Positions 44,707 through 54,619 of a DNA stretch of 64,000 nt are shown piece by piece; position 1 is the stretch's first letter, and each line of letters begins with the position of its first letter. A program made the position numbers and the translations under genes. The notes beneath the pieces were generated by a model that was not told the DNA's origin, searched no databases, and saw nothing but the letters and a program-made list of their open reading frames with translations. The DNA is taken from contig JABGPZ010000060.1 in assembly GCA_018644725.1 (NCBI GenBank), forward strand, positions 21,974-85,973, in the 5' to 3' direction. This stretch comes from Phycisphaerales bacterium (GTDB lineage: Bacteria; Planctomycetota; Phycisphaerae; SM23-33).

Positions 44707-45413
44707 GAGGCCTCGCGGGGGTTGGAGATCAGTAGGATGTTGTTTTTGCCGCACGTTTTGGCTTCGGCCAGTGCGGCGTCGGCTGCGGCGAGCAGGTCTT
44801 CGGCCGTCGCGCCATCGGCGGGGTAGACCGCCAGGCCGCCGGAGATGGTCAGGTGTCCTTCGCCGCTGCTACCCAGGGCGGGGAGCGAGGCGCTTTCCAC
44901 GGCCGCGCGGAATCGTTCGGCGATCACGTCGATGGCTTCGAGCGGTGCGCTGTCTGCGGTGCGCGGGCGGGTGTCCCAGAACAGCACGGCGAATTCGTCG
45001 CCGCCGATGCGGCCCAGCAGGTCGTGCTCGCGCGTGGTCGCTTGGAGGAGCTTGGCGATGGAGTGGAGAATGGTGTCGCCGACCCCATGGCCGTGGGCGT
45101 CATTGTATTGCTTGAAGTCGTCGATGTCGAACAGCAGCAGCGTCGCGCGGAATTCTTCGGGTTTGGCTTCGGCGCGTGCGAGCATGGAATCGACCCGCGG
45201 GGCAAAGACGCGTCGGTTGGCCAGCCCGGTCAGGTCGTCGGTACTCGCGAGGCATTCGAGCTCCTCGGCGCGGTGGGCCTGCTCGGCGAGTGCCTCGACC
45301 AGTGGGGCAAGTTCCTCGGGCGGAGCTAGGCGCGCGATGGCCTTGGCGAGAGCATCCGGCGAGGAGGCCGATTGGGCGAGTTCGGTCGCGATGTCAATCC
45401 ATCGTTGATTCAT
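44703..45413 (-). CDS. diguanylate cyclase (GGDEF domain)
   Basis: A 236-residue protein that should make cyclic di-GMP from two GTP. Residues 1-60 are a helical N-terminal part with no recognised sensor. The GGDEF domain fills 65-232, with TDDLTGLANRRVF near 63, LLLFDIDDFKQYND near 97, the intact active-site loop GRIGGDEFAVLF near 138 and ISGGLAVYPADG near 195. I see no RxxD inhibitory site in the expected position just before the loop. No membrane helix is present, so the overlapping small membrane gene may provide localisation. A promoter ends 7 nt before the ATG. Confidence 0.9.
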   Translation of the reverse strand: MNQRWIDIATELAQSASSPDALAKAIARLAPPEELAPLVEALAEQAHRAEELECLASTDDLTGLANRRVFAPRVDSMLARAEAKPEEFRATLLLFDIDDFKQYNDAHGHGVGDTILHSIAKLLQATTREHDLLGRIGGDEFAVLFWDTRPRTADSAPLEAIDVIAERFRAAVESASLPALGSSGEGHLTISGGLAVYPADGATAEDLLAAADAALAEAKTCGKNNILLISNPREAS

Positions 45414-45420
45414 GCGTCCT

Positions 45421-45449
45421 ATCGTAGCATTTGCGCGCGGGTGTGTAAA
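45421..45449 (-). promoter_or_regulatory. promoter of near-leaderless GGDEF gene
   Basis: Minus-strand TTTACA (45444-45449), a 17-nt spacer and TACGAT (45421-45426), then 7 nt to the ATG. Confidence 0.6.
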
Positions 45450-45457
45450 CCGTGTGG

Positions 45458-46864
45458 CTATTTCTTTGCGGGGTTCGCCGTGCGCGTCACGACGTCGCCG
45501 GCGGTGAGGCCAGAGACAATTTCGGTCTTGCCTTCATAGCTATGGCCGAGGCGGACGGGGGTGCGCTTGGCCTCGCGCCAGACATAATCGCCCTCGGCAT
45601 CGCCAAAGACAAACGCCGCCGGCACGACAAGCGCGTCGGGTTTATTGTAGGCGGTCCACCAGCCCGTCGCGGTCATGCCCGGGCGAAGTGAGCCCGAGTT
45701 GGAGAGCGAAAATCGAAGGATGAATTTCCCGTCGCGCGGCACCAGTGAAACGTGTTCGAGTTTGGCGGGGTGGCGAGTTTGGACAAAGCCTGTCGCGCGG
45801 ATCGAGGCGGCCTGGCCTGCTCGTGCGACGCTCAGCAGCGATTCCTTGATGGAGCATTCCAGGTGGAGGGTCTTGGTTTCTGCGATGGTCATTGCGATGT
45901 CATTGGCCTTGAGGAACGCGCCGGGTAGCAGCTTTGCCGAGGCGGCTTTGAACGGGGTGAACGCGCCGTGGGCATAGCGGCCATAATAGACCACGCCGTC
46001 GGTCGGTGCGCGCAGAACCAGGGCCGCGGCGACGGTGCGGAGCTTGGCGAGGTCGCTGCGGATCTTGGCGGTGGCGATCTGCTTTTGTTGCAGTTCCGTC
46101 TTTTGCTTGGCGGCGATCAGCGGCAGCTGGCAGAGGTAGGTTTTCTCGTCGCGCGCCTTGAGTTCCATCGTGCGTTTGAGGTCTACGAGCTTGCGCGGGA
46201 TCGTTACGGTTTTGGCGTTGGTTTCGTTGATCTTGGCTTTGTGAACCTTGAACGTCCAGTAGTCCACCGACCATTGTTGGCGCTTGAGGAGCATCTCTTC
46301 GGTCTCTTCGGCCAAGTCGTCGGCTGCGTACATTTTCTTGAGCTGCGCGAGTTCTTCCTGTGCGCTCAGCAAGGAATAGTCCGCGCTTTTGCGATCGATT
46401 TCGACGTTGCGTTCTTCGAGTTTGCGGAAGGTGTTGACGAACGAAAGGTAGTCGTCTTTGGTGCGCGTGGCGGCGCGTTTGTGGAACGCAATGTCGCGCG
46501 GCGTGTTGAACTCGCGCAGGCGGTTGAGCTCGATGGCGAGCTTGAGATCGATTTCGGCGAGCTCCAGCGCGAGGGCCTTGTCGCGGATGATGCGTTCGAT
46601 GTCTTCGGTGTCCAGACGAATCAGCGCGTCGCCTTTGCGGACGATCTGGCCGTGGGGCGCCGCCCAGAGGACCTTCGCGCCGGTGACTTCGCGGGTCTGG
46701 AGTTGGATGTCGTGGTAGACGGCCGGGACGAACGTGCCGCTGAGGGTGTAGCTGATCTTGAGGGGTTCGATTTTGGCGGTGGCGCTGTCGGTTTGCGGCG
46801 TGGGGGTGGCCGAGGTCAGCGCAGTCGCGAGAACAAGTGTTGAAAGCAGGGCGAGACGATTCAT
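45458..46864 (-). CDS. HlyD/RND-type periplasmic adaptor (membrane fusion) protein
   Basis: A 468-residue protein with a Sec signal (MNRLALLSTLVLATALTSATP). It has a split lipoyl-like domain (GAKVLWAAPHGQIVRKGDALIRLDTEDIER near residue 65, and LRAPTDGVVYYGRYAHGAF near 295). A long alpha-helical hairpin (about 90-280) lies between the halves. A beta-barrel and membrane-proximal part closes with LRPGMTATGWW near 400. Such adaptors bridge an inner-membrane pump and an outer-membrane channel. No pump or channel gene is next to it; the MacB-like pair at 13561-15539 is the only candidate in the window. AAAGGA is upstream of ATG 46864. Confidence 0.83.
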   Translation of the reverse strand: MNRLALLSTLVLATALTSATPTPQTDSATAKIEPLKISYTLSGTFVPAVYHDIQLQTREVTGAKVLWAAPHGQIVRKGDALIRLDTEDIERIIRDKALALELAEIDLKLAIELNRLREFNTPRDIAFHKRAATRTKDDYLSFVNTFRKLEERNVEIDRKSADYSLLSAQEELAQLKKMYAADDLAEETEEMLLKRQQWSVDYWTFKVHKAKINETNAKTVTIPRKLVDLKRTMELKARDEKTYLCQLPLIAAKQKTELQQKQIATAKIRSDLAKLRTVAAALVLRAPTDGVVYYGRYAHGAFTPFKAASAKLLPGAFLKANDIAMTIAETKTLHLECSIKESLLSVARAGQAASIRATGFVQTRHPAKLEHVSLVPRDGKFILRFSLSNSGSLRPGMTATGWWTAYNKPDALVVPAAFVFGDAEGDYVWREAKRTPVRLGHSYEGKTEIVSGLTAGDVVTRTANPAKK

Positions 46865-46978
46865 CGAAGGAGTCCTTTCGTAGGGGGCGAGGCCAGTATG
46901 AATCCGCCTATATACCACAAAATCGTGCGAAAGTCTGCAAAAATTGAGTTCTGGCGCTTCCGTCGCAGGGGAATAAGT

Positions 46979-47007
46979 TTGAAACCTCGGGGGAACTATG
47001 TCATAAT
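46979..47007 (+). promoter_or_regulatory. promoter of dxr-rseP run
   Basis: TTGAAA (46979-46984), a 17-nt spacer and CATAAT (47002-47007), about 88 nt before the first ATG. Confidence 0.6.
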
Positions 47008-47101
47008 GCCCACCGCATATAAATTGGGCATTTCAACCCTCTTTGCCCCATCCGCGGGATGGTGGCGATGAGTTGGGCTTGTTTTGCTTTATGGAGAACG
47101 A

Positions 47102-48292
47102 ATGACGCAACGCGCACTTTGCATTTTGGGCTCGACGGGCAGTATCGGAACGCAGACTCTCGAGGTCGTCGATGAGCTTGGGTCGTGGTCTGTCTCTGGC
47201 CTCGCCGCAGGGCGCAATGGGCAGATGCTGGTGAATCAGGCCGCGAAATATCGTCCTGCCTTCGCTGCGATTGGCGACGAGTCCCAGGCGCCGCGGTTGC
47301 GCACCGAATTGCCCGCCGAGACGGAGCTTTTGTCTGGCCCGGACGGCCTGTGCGAGATGGTCCGCCGCAGTGACGGCGAGATGGTCCTTAGCGCGGTTGT
47401 GGGTTCGGCCGGACTCAAGCCGATGCTGACCGCCATCGACGCGGGCAAGACCGTTGCGCTGGCCAACAAGGAAACACTGGTCTGCGCGGGCGAGCTGGTG
47501 ATGGGCGAGGTCGCCAAAGCGGGCACAACGCTTCTGCCCGTTGACAGCGAACATTCCGGCCTGTTGCAATGCCTCCTCGCCGGCCGACGCGATGAAGTGC
47601 GTCGCGTGATGATTACCTCGTCGGGCGGGGCGCTTCGCGACTGGTCCGACGCCAAAGCCGCCGACGCCAAAGCCGCCGACGCGCTGAACCACCCCACGTG
47701 GGAGATGGGCGCGAAAATCACCATCGATTCGGCGACGCTGATGAACAAGGTTCTCGAGGTCATCGAGGCGCACTGGCTGTTCGACCTACCGGCCGAGCAG
47801 ATCGACGTAGTGATCCATCCCCAGTCGATGATTCACGCGATGGTGGAATTCTGCGACGGCAGCATCATTGCGCAGATGGCTGCGCCGGACATGACCCTGC
47901 CGATCGCCTATGCGCTGGACTATCCCAATCGCCCGGCGCGAAACATTACTCCGGTGAACTTTGCCGAACTTGGCCGCCTGGACTTCCGGGAGACCGAGGG
48001 GCGCAATCTAGATACGATGCAACTCGCGTGGGACGTGATTCGTCTCGGCGGGTGTAGCGGCGCGGTCCTCAACGGCGCCAACGAACAGGCCGTCGAGGCG
48101 TTCCTCGCTGGCAAGATCCGATTCGGACAGATCGTCGCGACGGTCCGAACGGTTTTGGATGAATGGACATGCGGCGATTGTGGACACACTACTTTTGCTC
48201 CCGGCGAGGCGATGACGCTTGACGCGATTGTCGCCGCGGATGCCTGGAGCCGCACACGCACCCGAGCGCTGCTCGGCGTGGAAACGGAATAG
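47102..48292 (+). CDS. dxr: 1-deoxy-D-xylulose 5-phosphate reductoisomerase
   Basis: A 396-residue enzyme that converts DXP to 2-C-methyl-D-erythritol 4-phosphate with NADPH in the MEP isoprenoid pathway. NADPH-binding GSTGSIGTQTLEV is at residues 10-22 and NKETLVCAGE near 122. Metal- and substrate-binding PVDSEHSGLLQCL is near 145, SSGGALRD near 174, and KITIDSATLMNKVLEVIEAHWLF near 203. A small insert DAKAADAKAADA near 182 comes from an in-frame 15-nt tandem duplication. GGAGA lies just before ATG 47102. rseP follows after 6 nt, a widespread pairing. Confidence 0.96.
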   Translation: MTQRALCILGSTGSIGTQTLEVVDELGSWSVSGLAAGRNGQMLVNQAAKYRPAFAAIGDESQAPRLRTELPAETELLSGPDGLCEMVRRSDGEMVLSAVVGSAGLKPMLTAIDAGKTVALANKETLVCAGELVMGEVAKAGTTLLPVDSEHSGLLQCLLAGRRDEVRRVMITSSGGALRDWSDAKAADAKAADALNHPTWEMGAKITIDSATLMNKVLEVIEAHWLFDLPAEQIDVVIHPQSMIHAMVEFCDGSIIAQMAAPDMTLPIAYALDYPNRPARNITPVNFAELGRLDFRETEGRNLDTMQLAWDVIRLGGCSGAVLNGANEQAVEAFLAGKIRFGQIVATVRTVLDEWTCGDCGHTTFAPGEAMTLDAIVAADAWSRTRTRALLGVETE

Positions 48293-48298
48293 GACATC

Positions 48299-50530
48299 AT
48301 GGAATTATTCGCAAGCACCTCGGAGACACTGGCCTCGGCCGCCGGAACCATTTGGGCGATCCTCAAGGTTTTGATCTGTCTGAATTTTGTCATCTTCACG
48401 CACGAGCTGGGGCACTTTTTCGCCGCGCGTTGGGCCAAGGTCCGCGTCGAACGCTTCGCCATCGGTGTGGGGAAAACGCTGTGGAGCTGGAAGCCCGGTG
48501 AAACGGAATACCGCGTCGGCTGCATCCCGATCATGGGCTATGTGATGATGTCCGGGCAGGACGACTTTGATGCCGAGGGCTCGGCGAATGTCGCGGACCA
48601 GGTCTATCCCGCGGGCGATTTTCGCGGCGCAAGCGTCTTTAAGCGCTTTGTGATTATCGCGGCCGGTGTGACGATGAATATCATCACCGCGGCGATTCTG
48701 TTTGTGATCGTCGGGATGATTGGCGTGGACTTCCCCGCTTCGGAAGTGGGCGCGGTGCAGGAGAACATGCCCGCCAAAACAAGTGAAATTACTTGGGCCG
48801 ACGGCACGACATCCAAGGGCATCGAGCCTGGCGACGTGCTGAGGAGCATTAACGGCAGTCGCGTCGATTCGTTTTTGGATATCAAATACGCATCGATCCT
48901 GGCAGACGCCGCGAGCAAAGAAGTCCTCCGGGTTGGCCTGGTCCGCGGCGGCCGCAAGGGTGTGGCCAAGCTGATTCCGGTCTACGACGATGGCATCGGC
49001 GCACCAGTGGTGGGGCTGGCTCCCTCGTTCTTGTTGAAGGTTAAGCCGTCCAGCAAGGACTATACCACACTGCTGAAGGTGGAACACAAGGGCGAAATCA
49101 TCCAGGTCGCTACGACCGATGGCAAGCATGCCGTGGACACGACGGGCTGGCATTCGTGGAAGTTCTCTGCCGCCTACCTCAAGACCCATCATCCCAACCT
49201 GCCCGTCAATGGCCAGGCGCTGCGCGTTCGCATTCGTCGCACGGACAAGGATGGCAAGACCGTGGACGACGACGTCACCTTTACCCCGCCGCTGTGGAGC
49301 AAGTCCCAGCGCGTCTTCCGGAAAGACGGAACATTCCTCGTCGGCAAGATCGAAGTGTTCGACCCCAAAGAGGCCGTTGAACTCGACCCGGACAAGAACA
49401 ACGACAAAGACAAGCCCGTCAAGGTTCAGCCGAAGCAACTCGCCGTTCGCGTTGAAGGCAAACTCGAAATCGTCGACCTCAAGGACTACGCCGGTGCCCC
49501 CCAACGCGACGGATTGGACCTGCTCGGGATGACCCCGCGGCGACTGGTTGCGGGCGTGATTAAGGGCTTGCCCGCCAGTGTTGCTGGCGTCGAGCCGGGC
49601 GACGTGGTCGTCCGCTATGGCGATACGCAGAACCCCATGGTGCAGGAATTCTTCGAGATCAGCAAGGCCCGCGAAGGCAAAGCCACCGCGCTGGTGGTGA
49701 TCCGCAACGGCAAACAGATTTCGCTGAGCGTCACGCCCAAGTCCAAAAAGGGACGGGTCATCATTGGCACCAGCAACAGGGCGGCCATGAATGCCGCGCC
49801 GGTGGTCTGCGGCGTCCGCGACGGGTCACCCGCCGCCAAGGCCGGCGTCCAGACCGGCTGGACGATTACGAAAATTGGCAAGGTCGATGTCAAAACCTGG
49901 CACGATGTTTACTGTGCGATGGTGCTGCTGAAGCAGGGCGATTCTACCAAGGCGCGCACCGCAGAGGCCGCCGTCCCCCTCGAATCCATGGCGCTGCTCG
50001 ACCCCGCCGGAAAAATCCATACGGTGAAATTGCCGATCGTCTCTGGCGACTACGATTCCATCGAGGCCGACTTTACCCGCGAGTTCGATCTGGAGCCCAT
50101 GCTCAAAACGGTGCGCTTTGAAAGCCCGCTCGTGGCGATGCGTTGGGGCCTCAAGCAGACCTGGCAGCAGAGCGTTGGCATGTATTCCCAGTTGCGCGCG
50201 ATGATCAAGGGCACCGTGTCTTCGAAGAACGCCGCCGGTATTGTCGGCATCGTTCACATGGCCTCGGGCGTTGCGCGCGAAGGCTGGATGCGGTTGCTCC
50301 ACTTCATGGCGATCATCTCTGTCGCGTTGGCGGTGTTCAACTTCCTGCCGCTGCCGGTCGTCGACGGTGGCCACGCCGTGCTGCTGGTTATCGAAGGCGT
50401 TCGCGGAAAACCGCTGCCCGAAAAATGGGTGACGTGGATTCAGCGCATTGGGATCTACCTGATTCTTGGCCTGTTCGTCCTACTGACCATTCGGGACATT
50501 TACCGCATCGTTGAAAACTGGATCGGCTGA
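48299..50530 (+). CDS. rseP: site-2 (RseP/M50) membrane metalloprotease with PDZ domains
   Basis: A 743-residue intramembrane zinc protease. HELGHF (residues 35-40) and NFLPLPVVDGGH (near 685) form the active site across two helices. Between them are three PDZ-like stretches: around EPGDVLRSINGSRVDS (174), AGVEPGDVVVRYGDT (430) and SPAAKAGVQTGWTITKIG (500). E. coli RseP has 450 residues and two PDZ domains, so this form carries about 290 extra residues, mainly between the first and second PDZ. RseP-type proteases cut anti-sigma factors and signal peptides under envelope stress. It follows dxr by 6 nt. Confidence 0.92.
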   Translation: MELFASTSETLASAAGTIWAILKVLICLNFVIFTHELGHFFAARWAKVRVERFAIGVGKTLWSWKPGETEYRVGCIPIMGYVMMSGQDDFDAEGSANVADQVYPAGDFRGASVFKRFVIIAAGVTMNIITAAILFVIVGMIGVDFPASEVGAVQENMPAKTSEITWADGTTSKGIEPGDVLRSINGSRVDSFLDIKYASILADAASKEVLRVGLVRGGRKGVAKLIPVYDDGIGAPVVGLAPSFLLKVKPSSKDYTTLLKVEHKGEIIQVATTDGKHAVDTTGWHSWKFSAAYLKTHHPNLPVNGQALRVRIRRTDKDGKTVDDDVTFTPPLWSKSQRVFRKDGTFLVGKIEVFDPKEAVELDPDKNNDKDKPVKVQPKQLAVRVEGKLEIVDLKDYAGAPQRDGLDLLGMTPRRLVAGVIKGLPASVAGVEPGDVVVRYGDTQNPMVQEFFEISKAREGKATALVVIRNGKQISLSVTPKSKKGRVIIGTSNRAAMNAAPVVCGVRDGSPAAKAGVQTGWTITKIGKVDVKTWHDVYCAMVLLKQGDSTKARTAEAAVPLESMALLDPAGKIHTVKLPIVSGDYDSIEADFTREFDLEPMLKTVRFESPLVAMRWGLKQTWQQSVGMYSQLRAMIKGTVSSKNAAGIVGIVHMASGVAREGWMRLLHFMAIISVALAVFNFLPLPVVDGGHAVLLVIEGVRGKPLPEKWVTWIQRIGIYLILGLFVLLTIRDIYRIVENWIG

Positions 50531-50572
50531 TTTATCGCGGGCGCTGGGCGCCTGCAAGAAGGGATTCGCCCC

Positions 50573-53500
50573 GTGAAATTCCTCCGGCGACAATCTGCTC
50601 GGGCCCTGTGGCAACGGCTGTTGCGTGCGGGGTTGCTGGCGGGGCTGGTGGTTCTGTTGGCCTACGCTCTTCTGCCGTGGTGGATGCCAGCGGGCTGGGT
50701 TCGCTCGCGCATCGAGGCCGACCTCAGCCGCGCGCTGGGGGTGGAGGTTCGCGTTGGCGAGGTGGATTGCAGCTGGGCGCGCATGAAAATCGACAGCCTG
50801 GAATTGATCGACCCGTCCACGCGCCAGCGCATGGTGATGATTGAAGAATTGCGCTGTGAATATGCACCGTTACGAGTTTTGGCAGGTCGCAAATTGCGTT
50901 GGTTGGAGTTGCGCCATGTGTGGGCGCATGTAGATTTTCCTTCCAAGGCAACGCCTCGTCCGCGCCTGCTGAAAATGCTCAGCGATGCCTCGACGTTGCG
51001 GGGAATTTTGAACGTGCAGCGGATTTCAATTCGCGGGGCCGAGCTGCGTCTCCACGCGGCCGACCTGGATCGCGATTGGTTGCTGGAAGTGGGCGAGGTC
51101 CAGATGAACCGCGGGGAGACGACACCGATCAATCGCATGAGCTTTACCGCGCGTCTGGTTCAGGACGGCAATGACGCGGTGCTTGCCGGGCGCCTTCTGC
51201 ATCAAAAGGCCGAGGGCGAGCTGCAGGTCGCGGCGATGGGGCTCGATTTGCAGGAGTTGCCGCTGGAACGGTTTGGCATTTCGCGCGAGTCCCTGTCCGG
51301 CCAATCGTCATTGCGAGGCATTGTGCGTCTCGGAGAAAACCTTCACATCGATCATGCTGAGATGTCATTCGAGGCCGATTCGCTGGACGTGACCACGGCG
51401 CATGGCCGTGTGCGTGCGCCGCGCGCGGCGGTTGCGTTTGAAGCGCGATTGCCCGCAGGGGCGGATCAGATTGAGCTGCAAAATGTGACGCTGTCGCTGC
51501 CGGGTATTGCGTTGTCTGGCCGGGCGGTGGTGAATGCGGGCATTCTCGTTGGCGACCCGGCAGAGCTTCGCGAGGTGCAGCTCGCGGGAACGGTGGATCC
51601 TGCTCCGGCGGCGAAAGTGTTCGCGATGGACGCGCTCGCGCCGTTGGAGTTGTCCAAGCCCGTCGACGTATCTCTGGTCGTTCGCCCGGGCGAGGAAGGC
51701 CTTGGGCTGAAAATTTCTGCTGACGCCTCGGAGGCATCGATGCGCTGGGCAGGACGTGCGATCAAGCCCGTCGGGCGAACGGCGCAACTGGCACTGGCGG
51801 CGACGCGAATCGCAGGCCGCTGGCAGCTTCACCCGGGACGCATGGACTTTGGAAACAATGCGGTGATTATCAATCGTGGCCAAGAAGCTGCGGCGGACTC
51901 TGGTTTGCGCGGCGTGATTGGTTCCGGTACAGCCGACCTCGTCGACCTTCCGGCGGTGCGTGATCTGCTGGGGGAACGCTTGGCACTGGATCCGCTTGAG
52001 GGCAGCTTGCGCGTGATCTGGAATGGCCGTCTTGGCCGCGTGGCGAGCGAACCAATCTCCGGCGAAGGATGGCAGGCGACCCTCAAGGCGCAACTGTTGT
52101 CGCCGAGGACCGAGACGCTGCGGCTGGGCGAATTTTTGCAGAAACCCGCGGGCGGCGAAATGACGATGGACCTGTCGTTGAATGCCCATCGCGAAGGCCT
52201 CGACTCTGGTGAGGCCACGCTCCGCTATGCTGGCGGCGAGGCGAACCTTCTGTTTCATTCCACCCCCAAGCAGCCAGGGTGCTATCGCGGAACGCTTCGC
52301 GCGGATCATGTCGAACGGCTGCTGAGTAGTTATCCGCGCTATGTTCAATCCACGGCCGACATTCGTGGCAGCGTTTCGGCCAAGGGCGTGTTGGCGGCGG
52401 ACGCGCTGACGGGCACGGCGACGCTGGACAAGGTGCAGATTCGCATTCCGGGCGTGTGGTACAAACCCCTCGAGGAGCCGCTTTCGATTGCACAAACCTC
52501 CGCCAATCCCGAGTCGATGGAATGGGTGATTTCGACACCCTCAGCCACGGCGACGATTGCAATTGCTCCCGACGACACTCTTTGCGTTCAGGTGCGCAGT
52601 ACGGATTTGTCCAAATTGGCCACCCGCTGTGCGCCTGTAGCAGCGCTGTTTTCTGCAGCGCCTTCGGGCAAGGCCGAGGCGCATCTGGCGCTTGTCAAAC
52701 CTCATGCAAAAAACTGGTCCGCGACGGGGAAACTTGATTTGCACGCCAAGGGGAGGCTGGCGAATTGGCTCGGGGGAATGGAACTCGACGGCCGGGCGGT
52801 GTCACTGATCGGTGCGCTCGATGCCCGTCGCGCCGAGGTCAAACTGACAACGCCCGTCGGCCATCTTCAGGCATCGGGGCAATTTGCCCAAGTGATGACA
52901 CCGCACACGCTGCGGGCGGCACCTGGGCTCAACGTGCTGTCGACGGTAACGGTTTCGGCCGCTGCCTCGACGCGCGACCTGCTGGATGCCTTGCCCAAGC
53001 GCTGGGTCAATCCGCTACTTCGCGCGGTGTCCGGGCCGATGACGCTCGAGGGCGTGGTGACGCTGGGCGAGATTCCGTCGGGGCGCGTGCATTGCGTCGG
53101 CAAGCTCGCCGGGACCCTTGGCCGGATGAAACTCGCGGGGAATCCGATCACCGTGGAGGTGGAGGTGGCACCCAGCCGCGACAAAAAAACGGCCCCCGTT
53201 TCGGGCACGGTGACCCTGCCGGGGCTCTCGGCGACGGCGGCTGCAACACTTCATCGCAAGGAAAGTTCGTTTGTTGTCCGCGACCTGACTTCCCGCATGA
53301 AAGTTGGCGATGCCTTTTTGGCGTTGTTGCCGCCACTGGCTCCCAAGAAATTGCGCGGGTCGGCGATGGTGGCCTTGGCCTCGACAGAGCCCGCGACGGG
53401 CGTGCTGGACTTGCTGTCCTTGACGATGGACAAGACGACCCTGTCCTACCGCACGTTGCCGATGGGGCTTTCGGGCGCAGCCAGCTTCGAAGAGTTGGAC

Positions 53501-54619
53501 CTCCACACGGGTGAGTTTTCGGCCGCGACATTGAAGGACGTGCGATGGGACATCGATCGCGGCCATGCCACCCTCAACGGCACAGTTACCTATCAGCGCG
53601 ACAGCGTCCAGGGCAAGCTGGCCCTGGTGGCGACGGGGGTGGATCTCCCCAAGGCGCTCGACAGTCTTCTCGTCACCCCGCCCAAGGCGCGCATCTCCCG
53701 CATGGAAACCCAGTCCGCAACCGCCGGAGCAAAGCGCGACCTCGCCCGCATGGCGAAGATCGCCAAGACCAGCAAACTCCAGCTGGACCTCAGCGCGAGC
53801 AAGTGCACCCTCCCCGATTTGCGGCTGCCGTTTTCCTATCCAGTGGAGACCTTGACGGCGCGCCTGTTGGTCGCCAAAGGGACCGCGACCGCCACCACCA
53901 GCGCGACGTTGCTCTCGGGCACCGCCAGCGGCAAGGCCTCGATCGCATTCGGCGATCCCCACCCCGCGCTGAAACTCAAGCAGTCCATGGAAACGATTTC
54001 GATCACCGATGTTGTCGCGCCGCAAATCCCTTGGGACTTTCCGGGCAATTCCGCGTCGGGCACACTCACCCGCCACGAAGATCTCCACGTCGGCCTTGCG
54101 CAACTTTTGGCCCGCTGCTATGACAGGCGTCTTCCGGCGATCTATACCGGCACGGTCAAGACGATTGCCACCAAGGGCGCACTGGAGGGTCCGTCGGCCC
54201 CGGCGGGCGTGGCGAAGGTGTTCCCCGGGCTGAACCTCACGAAGTACACCTACGATTCCATGCACCGCTTTACCACCATCGACGCGACCGGCAAGCAGCA
54301 GAACGAAATTTTGTTCCGCGGGACGCATTACAATCTCTACTCCGTCGGCACGATCAGCCGAGACCGCGCCGCCGAGTACAGCCTCGGGCTGGTGCTCTTG
54401 CCCGCGCCGGCCGACTCGGTCCACCTCCATCGCGACTGGAAACAAGGACGCGTGCCGCTGTTGACCTATCGCGGAACCATCGAACAGGGTGTCCTTCAAA
54501 ACCCGATCATCCGCTATTCCTGGAGCCGCGACTCGCTCGCGGAAGTTTTCCTGACCAACAATCTGCTCTATCGCGCGTGGCTGAATTGGAAGAGTGATCC
54601 CAAGGAGGATTCCGAGTGA
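50573..54619 (+). CDS. AsmA/TamB-like envelope protein
   Basis: A 1348-residue protein with one N-terminal membrane helix (about residues 18-38, GLLAGLVVLLAYALLPWWMP). A long periplasmic part rich in beta-strands follows, opening with the AsmA-type pattern ALGVEVRVGEVDCSWARMKIDSLELIDPSTRQRMVMIEELRCEY (trimmed reading: variable-length core, then a strand-turn-strand LEL). AsmA-like proteins form lipid-carrying beta-groove bridges between membranes. The C-terminal region ends with VFLTNNLLYRAWLNWK. The start is GTG 50573 with AAGGGA upstream. It lies 42 nt after rseP and overlaps recO by ATGA, so it is part of the run. Which AsmA subfamily it belongs to cannot be fixed by eye. Confidence 0.75.
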   Translation: MKFLRRQSARALWQRLLRAGLLAGLVVLLAYALLPWWMPAGWVRSRIEADLSRALGVEVRVGEVDCSWARMKIDSLELIDPSTRQRMVMIEELRCEYAPLRVLAGRKLRWLELRHVWAHVDFPSKATPRPRLLKMLSDASTLRGILNVQRISIRGAELRLHAADLDRDWLLEVGEVQMNRGETTPINRMSFTARLVQDGNDAVLAGRLLHQKAEGELQVAAMGLDLQELPLERFGISRESLSGQSSLRGIVRLGENLHIDHAEMSFEADSLDVTTAHGRVRAPRAAVAFEARLPAGADQIELQNVTLSLPGIALSGRAVVNAGILVGDPAELREVQLAGTVDPAPAAKVFAMDALAPLELSKPVDVSLVVRPGEEGLGLKISADASEASMRWAGRAIKPVGRTAQLALAATRIAGRWQLHPGRMDFGNNAVIINRGQEAAADSGLRGVIGSGTADLVDLPAVRDLLGERLALDPLEGSLRVIWNGRLGRVASEPISGEGWQATLKAQLLSPRTETLRLGEFLQKPAGGEMTMDLSLNAHREGLDSGEATLRYAGGEANLLFHSTPKQPGCYRGTLRADHVERLLSSYPRYVQSTADIRGSVSAKGVLAADALTGTATLDKVQIRIPGVWYKPLEEPLSIAQTSANPESMEWVISTPSATATIAIAPDDTLCVQVRSTDLSKLATRCAPVAALFSAAPSGKAEAHLALVKPHAKNWSATGKLDLHAKGRLANWLGGMELDGRAVSLIGALDARRAEVKLTTPVGHLQASGQFAQVMTPHTLRAAPGLNVLSTVTVSAAASTRDLLDALPKRWVNPLLRAVSGPMTLEGVVTLGEIPSGRVHCVGKLAGTLGRMKLAGNPITVEVEVAPSRDKKTAPVSGTVTLPGLSATAAATLHRKESSFVVRDLTSRMKVGDAFLALLPPLAPKKLRGSAMVALASTEPATGVLDLLSLTMDKTTLSYRTLPMGLSGAASFEELDLHTGEFSAATLKDVRWDIDRGHATLNGTVTYQRDSVQGKLALVATGVDLPKALDSLLVTPPKARISRMETQSATAGAKRDLARMAKIAKTSKLQLDLSASKCTLPDLRLPFSYPVETLTARLLVAKGTATATTSATLLSGTASGKASIAFGDPHPALKLKQSMETISITDVVAPQIPWDFPGNSASGTLTRHEDLHVGLAQLLARCYDRRLPAIYTGTVKTIATKGALEGPSAPAGVAKVFPGLNLTKYTYDSMHRFTTIDATGKQQNEILFRGTHYNLYSVGTISRDRAAEYSLGLVLLPAPADSVHLHRDWKQGRVPLLTYRGTIEQGVLQNPIIRYSWSRDSLAEVFLTNNLLYRAWLNWKSDPKEDSE

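Noticed and set aside
45458-46864. HlyD-like protein as part of a local efflux operon
   Set aside because: No pump or outer-membrane channel gene is adjacent; only family-level function can be stated.
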